Assembly: GCA_038247245.1 (NCBI GenBank)
Contig: JBBRVE010000079.1
Location: 1 to 14,110, forward strand
Direction of reading: 5' to 3'
Length of the DNA stretch: 14,110 nucleotides
From: JAPWJZ01 sp038247245
GTDB lineage: Bacteria > Pseudomonadota > Alphaproteobacteria > Micavibrionales > UBA2020
The translations under genes were made by a program, and so were the position numbers. Shown here piece after piece: positions 1-6,075 of this stretch (positions are counted from its first letter, which is position 1; each line of letters starts with the position of its first letter). The notes beneath the pieces are model-generated. The model searched no databases and had not been told where the DNA came from. It was given only the letters and a program-made list of their open reading frames with translations.

Positions 1-374
1 GGGTCGCCCTTGGCAAAGGTCATTTGCTCCACGCTGATAACTCCATTCTTCACTTGCGGCATTTCGGTCGTGCCGTTGACGGAGAATGTCGCGGCTTCGG
101 TGAAGGCGCCGGCCGAACCTTTCAATACGCTGACATTGTCATGCGAATAGGATGCGCCCATCGTCGACCATGTCAGCACGATTTCTTCCGCGCCATCCTT
201 GTCGAGGTCGGCGACGGTGCTACCGATGACAACCGCTTCCTCGCGGTTGGCGGGGTCGGCCTTGCTGGACAGGTAAGCGCCAACCGCAGCCTCGACCTCT
301 TTCTCCGAAGGGGCGGCCAGTGCGGGCGATGCGACCAGCAGGGCCAGAGCAATAAGTGTGAGGAATTTCGTCAT
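1..374 (-). CDS. Small exported protein with an acidic Asp-rich loop, 3' end cut off by the window
   Basis: The first 124 codons are visible and the frame runs off the left edge. Residues 1-20 form a typical Sec signal peptide: MTK, a hydrophobic run of Leu, Ala, Ile and Val, then a likely signal peptidase I site after ALA (residues 18-20). The mature part has a DLDKDG stretch (D56, D58, D60, with E63/E64), which resembles the Ca-binding loop of FG-GAP/VCBS or EF-hand-like proteins. The product is therefore probably periplasmic or secreted. The ATG at 374 follows AAAGG with an 8-nt spacer. The gene lies 77 nt downstream of the thiE-like gene on the same strand; no terminator or clear promoter is visible between them, so read-through is possible. 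I do not recognise a specific family and assign no function beyond export. Confidence 0.75.
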   Translation of the reverse strand, partial: MTKFLTLIALALLVASPALAAPSEKEVEAAVGAYLSSKADPANREEAVVIGSTVADLDKDGAEEIVLTWSTMGASYSHDNVSVLKGSAGAFTEAATFSVNGTTEMPQVKNGVISVEQMTFAKGD

Positions 375-451
375 GATGAATACCTTTAATAAGGATTGTG
401 CAGGTGATACGGATGAAAAAGCTTAACCCTGCGTGAAGGTTCCGTAAAGAC

Positions 452-1123
452 TTAGCCGACTTTTAGTACCGCCTGGTTCATGGCTTCCGTGAAATCGCGG
501 ATGGCGGTGGCGCCGCCGCCCGGGTATTCCCAGATAGACGTGGAGGCGCAGATGAAATCGGCGCCGGCCTTGATGATATCGCGGCAATTGCTGGGCTTGA
601 TGCCGCCTGCCGCCACGCAAGGCACTTCCATAAGCGTGCTCCACCAGGTCAGGATGTTCGGCGACACCATGTATTTCGGGGCCGATGCCTCGATCGGATA
701 ATAGGGGGAGCGGGTCGTGAAGAAGGGGCCGAAGCTGACATAATCGGCCTCGTTCTCCGCCGCTGTCATCGCCAGATGCTTGCTGTCCATGCAGGTCGCG
801 CCGATGATTTTATCAGGGCCCAGCAATTTGCGGGCATCCTTGATGCGCATGTCGTAGACGCCCACATGCGCGCCATCGGCATCCATTTCTTTTGCAAGCT
901 CGACGCGGTTGTTGATGATGAAGGCGACGTCATGCTTGTGCGCAATCGGCATCAGCTTTTCAATCGCGCGCCGCCATTGGTCGTCATCGCGCGTTTCAAG
1001 GCGCAGCTGCAGCGAAGATACGGGCCCTGCCTCGAATGCCCGTTCCAGCTGGGGCGCAAAGGCCTCGGGCACCAAATTCGGCGGGGTCATGATGTAAAGC
1101 TGGCAGCCGGAGGAATCGTTCAT
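452..1123 (-). CDS. Thiamine phosphate synthase-like (ThiE/TenI family) TIM-barrel protein, active site altered
   Basis: The 223-aa product has the normal length and layout of a ThiE/TenI barrel: a QLYIMTPP start (residues 8-15), QLRLE (39-43), IINNRVELA (69-77), DGAHVGVYD (83-91), IGATC (107-111), SFGPFFTTRSP (130-140) and AAGGI (171-175). ThiE couples HMP pyrophosphate to thiazole phosphate to make thiamine phosphate in the cytosol. Alphaproteobacteria often carry a copy next to fba, as here. Several positions that bind substrate or Mg in true ThiE look changed: the Lys of the LRxK motif is Glu43, the Asn-Asp pair is Asn-Asn (71-72), and the usual TxTK phosphate loop reads TTRSP. The fold is confident, but the thiamine activity is doubtful, so I give no symbol. 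The ATG at 1123 has only a weak upstream ribosome site. The gene lies 79 nt after fba, with a hairpin in the gap. Confidence 0.8.
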   Translation of the reverse strand: MNDSSGCQLYIMTPPNLVPEAFAPQLERAFEAGPVSSLQLRLETRDDDQWRRAIEKLMPIAHKHDVAFIINNRVELAKEMDADGAHVGVYDMRIKDARKLLGPDKIIGATCMDSKHLAMTAAENEADYVSFGPFFTTRSPYYPIEASAPKYMVSPNILTWWSTLMEVPCVAAGGIKPSNCRDIIKAGADFICASTSIWEYPGGGATAIRDFTEAMNQAVLKVG

Positions 1124-1164
1124 TTGATCTTTTTATGATGGCCGGAAAGGCGGAGGGAAAGCAT

Positions 1165-1191
1165 CCCCGCCCCTCAAGATGAAGGGCGGGG
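1165..1191 (-). terminator. GC-rich hairpin between fba and the thiE-like gene
   Basis: A perfect 8-bp stem, CCCCGCCC (1165-1172) with GGGCGGGG (1184-1191), encloses an 11-nt loop. On the minus strand it starts 12 nt after the fba stop codon and is followed by ATGCTTTCCC, a poor U-tract. It may be a partial terminator or attenuator that lowers thiE-like expression, or a 3'-end stabiliser for fba mRNA. On the plus strand it is followed by a T-rich run, but no plus-strand gene ends here. Confidence 0.4.
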
Positions 1192-1202
1192 TTATCTTTT
1201 TA

Positions 1203-2177
1203 TCAGGCGTCTTTGCCCAGATAGATGTCCATGATTTTATCGAGCATCGCAATCGATTCATCACGCGGGCGCTGGAAGCAGTTGCGGCCGATGATCGAGC
1301 CGTTGCCGCCGCCCTCGTAAATCGCGCGCGCGTCGTCGTAGACGCTGTTTTCATCCTTGGTCGCGCCGCCTGAAAACACCACAAGTCGGCGTCCGGCGAA
1401 GGACGACTGCATGACATGTGCCACGCGCTGTGCCTGCGTGCCGATGGCGATTTTCTGTTCTTCGTAGACTTTTTTCGCTGCGGGCAGCTCAAGATGGTCG
1501 GTCGACAGTTTCACCTTGATGATATGCGCGCCCAGCTGGGCTGCCATATGCGCGCCGTAAGCGATCATGTCGATGGCGGTTTCGCCCTGGGTCGAGATGC
1601 CGGGGCCGCGGACATACGACCACATGATCGTCGCGATACCATAGGATTTCGCCTCTTCGGACAGCGCGCGGATTTCTTCCTGCTGTTCCAGCATGAATTC
1701 GGAACCGGGATAGATCGTAAAGCCGATGCCCGAGCAGCCAAGGCGCAGCGCGTCCTTGACCGATGCGTTGACCGACTGGTCCTTGGCTTGAATAAGACTG
1801 TTGGACGAATTTATTTTCAGGATCAGTGGGATCGCGCCTGCAAAGGTATCCGCGCCTGCTTCAAGTGCGCCGAGCGGCGCTGCGTAGGCGTTGCAACCGG
1901 AATCAATCGCCAGCTGGTAATGGTAATGCGGGTCGTAGGCGGCGGGGTTGATGCCGAAGCTGCGCGCGGGGCCGTGTTCAAAGCCCTGGTCGACGGGCAG
2001 GATGACCATTTTGCCGGTGCCGGCCAGTTTGCCGGTCATCAGGATGCGGCTGAGGCTTGCCTTCGTGCCGGGATTGTCGCTTTCGTAATACGACAGGATT
2101 TTCTTGACCTCGGCTGTCAGGCCGCGGGCGTTTTCGTTGGTGGCCGGCATTTTCTGGACTTTCTGGCTGACGCTCAT
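1203..2177 (-). CDS. fbaB: Class I fructose-bisphosphate aldolase (DhnA/FbaB type)
   Basis: The enzyme reversibly cleaves fructose-1,6-bisphosphate into dihydroxyacetone phosphate and glyceraldehyde-3-phosphate through a lysine Schiff base, in the cytosol. The 324-aa barrel shows the DhnA-type signatures: LPVDQGFEHGP (60-70), GFTIYPGS (152-159), SYVRGPG (187-193), HIIKVKLST (218-226) with the probable Schiff-base Lys (K221 or K223), a VFSGG phosphate loop (267-271) and GRNCFQRP (297-304). It lacks the zinc-binding histidine pattern of class II aldolases. The ATG at 2177 follows GAGGG with a 7-nt spacer. The gene has its own promoter at 2210-2238, so it need not depend on the upstream repeat protein. 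Its substrate and product link it directly to gap and tkt in this window. fda is an alternative symbol. Confidence 0.93.
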   Translation of the reverse strand: MSVSQKVQKMPATNENARGLTAEVKKILSYYESDNPGTKASLSRILMTGKLAGTGKMVILPVDQGFEHGPARSFGINPAAYDPHYHYQLAIDSGCNAYAAPLGALEAGADTFAGAIPLILKINSSNSLIQAKDQSVNASVKDALRLGCSGIGFTIYPGSEFMLEQQEEIRALSEEAKSYGIATIMWSYVRGPGISTQGETAIDMIAYGAHMAAQLGAHIIKVKLSTDHLELPAAKKVYEEQKIAIGTQAQRVAHVMQSSFAGRRLVVFSGGATKDENSVYDDARAIYEGGGNGSIIGRNCFQRPRDESIAMLDKIMDIYLGKDA

Positions 2178-2209
2178 TTTTATACCCTCTTATGCGCTGT
2201 TTGAAGGGT

Positions 2210-2238
2210 ATTTTAAGGGTGCGGGCGCGTCAAATCAA
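2210..2238 (-). promoter_or_regulatory. Sigma70-like promoter of fba
   Basis: On the minus strand TTGATT (2233-2238) and TAAAAT (2210-2215) are separated by exactly 17 nt. Transcription would start near 2203, giving a short leader of about 25 nt before the fba start codon. It lies entirely between the stop of the repeat protein and fba. Confidence 0.6.
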
Positions 2239-2265
2239 GCCTTCAAAAGGCCAGCGAATTCAGGC

Positions 2266-4050
2266 TTATCGTACGTCTATCGTGAAGGTCTGCTGGCCCA
2301 GCTGGGCCGTGCCGTCCGAAAGACGGAAACGGAAGGCATCATCGGTTGTGCGCGCGCTTGTATGGACATAACGCACATGCCCGGCATCGATGTCGGCCTG
2401 CGTAAAGCTGGTGATGGAAACACCTGGATTGGTTGTCAGCTCCAGCCGTCCCCGCACGGGCGCGCGGCTGATAGTATAGGTGAGGTTGGCGGCGCTGTTG
2501 TCCACGTCCGTTGCGCGCAGCTGGGACGAGGTGATGATGGTCGATGTGCGGCGCGTAACCGCCGTGCCCGTATTTGTGACTTGTACCGGCGCGTCGTTCA
2601 CGGGCGTGACGTTAAAAGTGAACGTATTATTGGCAAGCGTCGCCTCGCCGTCGGTGAGCGAGAAGCCAAAGGTGGCGGTCGGGTCTTCCGCGCCGTCATG
2701 CACGAAACGCACGCGGCCGGCCGCGAGATCATCTTGCGTAAAGCTGGTGATGGCGACGCCCGCATTCTGGGTATTTTCAAGTCGTCCGTTGGTGGGTGCG
2801 GTCGTAACGGTATAGACAAGGCTGCTGCTCGCGCTATCGGGATCCGTTGCGCGCAGGTTGGCGGTGGTGATGACGCGTGATCCGCCTTCGGTCACCGTCG
2901 CACCGTTATTGACGATGGTGGGCGCGTCGTTGACAGGCGTGACGTTGATATTGAACGTTGTAACAGATGACGTGGCCGATCCGTCACTGATGCTGAAACT
3001 GAAACTATCCGCAGTGTTTTCGGACCCGTCATTCACATAGGTCAGGCGGCCTGCGACGAGATCGGCCTGCGTGAAACGCGTGACCGCATTCCCGTTTATT
3101 TCAAGGCGGCCATTCGACGGGCTGCTGGTGAGGTCAAACACGGTGGTATCCGCAAGACCGTCGGCATCGACCGCCGATAGCTGCGCGGTGGTGATAGCCG
3201 CACGACTGCCTTCATCGACGGTCAGGCCGGCATTGATCGCGGCCGCGGGCGTATCATTGACGGCGGAAATCGAAATGGCGAAGGAACCCGTGCGCGCCGA
3301 CGTGCCGTCCGATACGGTAAATTTGAAACTGTCGGTCGTGAATTCTGATCCGTCGTTGACGTATTGGATGCGCCCGATATCAAGGTCGCGCTGTGTAAAC
3401 TGCGTTACCGCTTCGCCGGGCTTGGATACCAGTTCCAGCTGCCCGTGGCGCGGGCCGTCGTCGGCGACCGTGAACACAATATCCTGCGGGCGTGTATCGG
3501 CGTCGCTTGCACGCAGGCGGCTGCTGTCCAGCAGCGCGCTGCCTCCCTCGCTCACGCGCAGCGCTGCATTGCGCGTGATGGCGGGAACGGCGGCGGCTGC
3601 GGGTGGCGCATCGTCCGTGCTTGCAGGGGGCTGCGCCGGATTGGAAGAGGTGCCGGATGGTTGCAGTAATTCCTTCAGCCGCAATTCCGCACCGGTTTCG
3701 CGCCGTACGAACAGTTCCTGTGCCAGCGACGATGTGTCGGTGGAGGTTTTCAACCCTGTGGTGGATTTCAGGGTATTTTTCAGGCCGCCGGCGTTATTCG
3801 GGGCGGCCGTGCCGGCGGGCTGGTTCGCAAGGGACGCGGTCAGCAAATTGTCGAGCCTGGCGATTAGCGCCGACGATGATGCAGGCGAAAACAGCCGCGC
3901 GACCGCTTCCCTTTGCGGATTGCGCGTCAGGTTGTCTGATCCCAGTTCGAGCACGGATGGCGCAAGTTTCTTCGTTTGCGTCGCAGCGATCCTGTTCGCA
4001 ACGGGCGTCAGAAAAAAATTCGTAATGATGTCGGCCATATACCCGGACAC
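2266..4050 (-). CDS. Protein with four CSPG/cadherin-like (NG2-type) repeats
   Basis: The product is 594 aa from the GTG at 4050, or 590 aa from the ATG at 4038. The ATG has GAGGG 11 nt upstream, while the same purine run lies almost against the GTG, so the ATG is at least as likely. Residues 1-155 are a unique N-terminal region ending in a Pro/Ala/Ser-rich linker. Four repeats of about 105-110 aa follow (roughly 158-265, 266-374, 375-484 and 485-594). Each repeat contains an EGG/DEG turn, NGRLE or GQLE, FTQxDLxxGRxxYVxDGSE, DSFxFxxSDG and a closing PVNDAP. These are features of cadherin-like Ca-binding repeats in bacterial surface proteins. No signal peptide, RTX nonapeptides or anchor is visible, and no type I secretion genes lie nearby. 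A surface or adhesion role is likely by family but the export route is unclear. The protein ends exactly at the fourth repeat, in the slot where pgk often sits. Confidence 0.85.
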   Translation of the reverse strand: MSGYMADIITNFFLTPVANRIAATQTKKLAPSVLELGSDNLTRNPQREAVARLFSPASSSALIARLDNLLTASLANQPAGTAAPNNAGGLKNTLKSTTGLKTSTDTSSLAQELFVRRETGAELRLKELLQPSGTSSNPAQPPASTDDAPPAAAAVPAITRNAALRVSEGGSALLDSSRLRASDADTRPQDIVFTVADDGPRHGQLELVSKPGEAVTQFTQRDLDIGRIQYVNDGSEFTTDSFKFTVSDGTSARTGSFAISISAVNDTPAAAINAGLTVDEGSRAAITTAQLSAVDADGLADTTVFDLTSSPSNGRLEINGNAVTRFTQADLVAGRLTYVNDGSENTADSFSFSISDGSATSSVTTFNINVTPVNDAPTIVNNGATVTEGGSRVITTANLRATDPDSASSSLVYTVTTAPTNGRLENTQNAGVAITSFTQDDLAAGRVRFVHDGAEDPTATFGFSLTDGEATLANNTFTFNVTPVNDAPVQVTNTGTAVTRRTSTIITSSQLRATDVDNSAANLTYTISRAPVRGRLELTTNPGVSITSFTQADIDAGHVRYVHTSARTTDDAFRFRLSDGTAQLGQQTFTIDVR

Positions 4051-4161
4051 CCTCTCCTACAATTCCTATTTTAACATAATATTGCGCGTCTGCGCGAAAA
4101 CGCAGGAAAAACCAAGGGAATAGAGGATATTGCGGCTATCTGTACCGCCGCTTGGCCAAAG

Positions 4162-4194
4162 AAAATCCCCCGGCCTTGCGACGCGGGGGATTTT
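4162..4194 (-). terminator. Intrinsic terminator of gap
   Basis: A 10-bp perfect stem, AAAATCCCCC (4162-4171) with GGGGGATTTT (4185-4194), encloses a 13-nt loop. On the minus strand the second arm runs into TTTTCTTT. It lies 23 nt past the gap stop codon, so it should separate gap transcripts from the repeat-protein gene. The arms also end in T-rich sequence on the plus strand, so it could work both ways. Confidence 0.8.
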
Positions 4195-4217
4195 ATTGAG
4201 TCGGTATTTGGCGCTGC

Positions 4218-5228
4218 TTATTTCAGCTTCGCCATCGCAACCGCGGTATCCGACATGCGGTTCGAGAAACCCCATTCGTTGTCGTACCAGCACATGACGC
4301 GCACAAACGTGCCTTCGATGACTTTCGTTTCCTTCAGCGCAAAGATGCTGGAGCGCGGGTCATGGTTGAAATCGGACGAGACGAGCGGTTCGGAATAGAC
4401 GCCCAGAATGCCCTTCAGGGGGCCGCTGGTCGATGCGTCGGTAATCGCTTTGTTGATTTCTTCCACCGTGGTTTCGCGGGCAGCGGTGAATTTGAAATCG
4501 ACGACCGAAACGTTCGGCGTCGGCACGCGGAGCGATGTGCCATCCAGCTTGCCCTTCAGTTCCGGCAGCACAAGGCCGACAGCCTTCGCCGCGCCGGTCG
4601 AGGTCGGGATGATATTGATGGCGGCCGCGCGCGCGCGGTGCAGGTCTTTATGCATCGTATCGACCGTGTTCTGGTCGCCGGTGTAGCTGTGGATGGTGGT
4701 CATGAAGCCGTGCTTGATGCCAACGGCTTTGTTCAGCACATAGGCGACAGGGGCAAGGCAGTTGGTGGTGCAGGACGCGTTCGAGACCACAACATGGCTC
4801 GCCTGAAGCTTGTCATGGTTGACACCGTAAACAACGGTCAGGTCTTCATCCGTCGCGGGGGCGGAAATCAGGACTTTTTTCGCGCCCGCCGCCACATGTT
4901 TCAGCGCGTCTTCTTTTTTGGTGAAAATACCCGTGCATTCCATGGCTATATCAATGTCCATGTCTTTCCACGGCAGCTGGGTCGGGTCCTTGATCGCCGT
5001 CATGCGGATTTCGTGGCCGTTGACGATCAGCTTGTCGCCGGCCGCCTTCACGTCGCCGCCAAAACGGCCATGCACGCTGTCGTATTTCAGCAGGTGGGCG
5101 TTGGCTTCGGATGTCGCAAGGTCGTTGATGCCGACGACGGTCACGTCGTTGCGGCCGCTTTCCATGATGGAGCGCAGGACAAGGCGGCCGATGCGGCCGA
5201 AGCCGTTGATGGCGATTTTTACGGTCAT
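4218..5228 (-). CDS. gap: Glyceraldehyde-3-phosphate dehydrogenase, type I
   Basis: The enzyme oxidises and phosphorylates glyceraldehyde-3-phosphate to 1,3-bisphosphoglycerate with NAD(P), in the cytosol. At 336 aa it has the usual length. It begins with the Rossmann motif INGFGRIGR (7-15), followed by INDL (34-37). The catalytic loop SNASCTTNCLAP (149-160) holds Cys153, and the base is His180 in TTIHSYTGDQ. Phosphate sites include PTSTGAAKA (208-216), and the C-terminal WYDNEWG (314-320) is intact. The Leu-Pro pair that marks strictly NAD-specific enzymes near residue 191 reads Thr-Met here, so cofactor preference is not certain. The ATG at 5228 follows GAGGG with an 8-nt spacer. No pgk follows it; a strong terminator does. 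It is divergent from the plus-strand orphan gene. Confidence 0.97.
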   Translation of the reverse strand: MTVKIAINGFGRIGRLVLRSIMESGRNDVTVVGINDLATSEANAHLLKYDSVHGRFGGDVKAAGDKLIVNGHEIRMTAIKDPTQLPWKDMDIDIAMECTGIFTKKEDALKHVAAGAKKVLISAPATDEDLTVVYGVNHDKLQASHVVVSNASCTTNCLAPVAYVLNKAVGIKHGFMTTIHSYTGDQNTVDTMHKDLHRARAAAINIIPTSTGAAKAVGLVLPELKGKLDGTSLRVPTPNVSVVDFKFTAARETTVEEINKAITDASTSGPLKGILGVYSEPLVSSDFNHDPRSSIFALKETKVIEGTFVRVMCWYDNEWGFSNRMSDTAVAMAKLK

Positions 5229-5295
5229 TTGATTTTCCCTCTCTATGCCGGATGATTAGGTTCTTGGGGCTATTTTTAAAGGCTTTACAGGCAAG

Positions 5296-5324
5296 TTGAC
5301 ATAGGAAATTTTTTAACATAACGT
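5296..5324 (+). promoter_or_regulatory. Promoter of the orphan gene at 5350
   Basis: A perfect -35 box TTGACA (5296-5301) is followed after 17 nt by TAACGT (5319-5324). Transcription would begin near 5331, just upstream of the AGAAGGA ribosome site (5336-5342). The -35, spacer and -10 pattern matches the promoter of DUF808 gene B. Confidence 0.65.
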
Positions 5325-5349
5325 ACAGGCTTCTCAGAAGGATCATATG

Positions 5350-5955
5350 ATGGCGCAACCGAAAAAACCCCTTTCGATTTCAAAGGCATTCAACGCCGCC
5401 AGCCGCCACCCCGCCTGGAATTTCCAGCGCGGCAACAACCTGCGCGGCATCGCGGGCGCTTGGAAAATCCCCGAAGGCATGACGGCGTCAGGTTACGAAG
5501 ACACGACCCTGAAACGCCTGTTCGCCGATCACGGGCTGCAGCAGATCGCCCATGTGAAAAACGCGCGCGAGATGGAAGCTTACTGGCGCGGCGGCGGCAT
5601 CTGGCAGGCGTTGAAGAATGCCGACGCGCCGCAAGTGCTGAAGGACAGCTGGGACGCGCTGGTGGCATTGAACCCGCAACTGATGAACGTGGCAGTCGAG
5701 CGCGAAAAACTCCGCAGCATTCTGGATGCGCATTACGGCGTGACGTCGGGTTTCAACATCGACGACATCAATTTCTTTCAGGCGCAGAAAAAAATCGGCG
5801 ACGGCCTGCCCGCCAAACAGGCCCACGCCATGCCCGACCACGGCCCGCGCCTCACCCGCATCGACGCCGTTTCCAAACCGCCCATGTACTGGGTCGCCTC
5901 GCCCGAAACGGCGAAGAAGGTGGAGCAGAGGTTTAAGCGGAAGGGGATGCTGTAA
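5350..5955 (+). CDS. Hypothetical protein, about 201 aa
   Basis: I do not recognise this protein. Two ATG codons lie in tandem at 5347 and 5350; AGAAGGA ends 4 nt before the first and 7 nt before the second, so 5350 is the better start. The product is soluble: it has no signal peptide or membrane segment, a basic N-terminus (PKKPLSISKAF) and a basic C-terminus (RFKRKGML). It contains aromatic/Gly clusters such as YWRGGGIW and an FNIDDINFF stretch. It has its own TTGACA promoter, and it is transcribed away from gap and towards tkt. Base composition and codon use look like those of the neighbours, and the long clean frame with promoter and ribosome site supports a real gene. A stress- or DNA-linked role cannot be read from the sequence. 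Confidence 0.75.
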   Translation: MAQPKKPLSISKAFNAASRHPAWNFQRGNNLRGIAGAWKIPEGMTASGYEDTTLKRLFADHGLQQIAHVKNAREMEAYWRGGGIWQALKNADAPQVLKDSWDALVALNPQLMNVAVEREKLRSILDAHYGVTSGFNIDDINFFQAQKKIGDGLPAKQAHAMPDHGPRLTRIDAVSKPPMYWVASPETAKKVEQRFKRKGML

Positions 5956-5966
5956 TCAATTCAAAG

Positions 5967-6062
5967 CGTCACCCCCGCCTTGTGCGGGGGTCTGGTAGGC
6001 CGACCGGCCGTCACATGACGCGCGGACGCGCTACCAGATGCCCGCACAAGGCGGGCATGACG
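5967..6062. repeat. REP-like double hairpin between convergent genes
   Basis: Two 32-nt arms (5967-5998 and 6031-6062) are inverted copies with 28 identities. Each arm is itself a hairpin: CCCCCGC-CTTGT-GCGGGGG on the left (5972-5990), and GCCCGC-ACAAG-GCGGGC on the right (6040-6056). The four differences between arms fall in two base pairs of the stem and compensate each other. The 32-nt centre holds a smaller CGTCA/TGACG inverted repeat. The element lies between the stops of the orphan gene and tkt and may also serve as a two-way terminator. It resembles the interspersed palindromic elements of alphaproteobacteria. Confidence 0.75.
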
Positions 6063-6075
6063 AAGATAACAGAAA

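Noticed and set aside
1416..2204. Long plus-strand open frame opposite fba (and similar ones opposite tkt and gap)
   Set aside because: These are antisense shadows caused by high GC and codon bias; the minus-strand products are clear enzymes.
2237..2251. Short hairpin GCCTT-CAA-AAGGC downstream of the repeat-protein gene as its terminator
   Set aside because: The stem is only 5-6 bp with a 3-nt loop, the T-tract on the minus strand is broken (TTGATTTG), and it overlaps the fba -35 box. The promoter reading is better supported.
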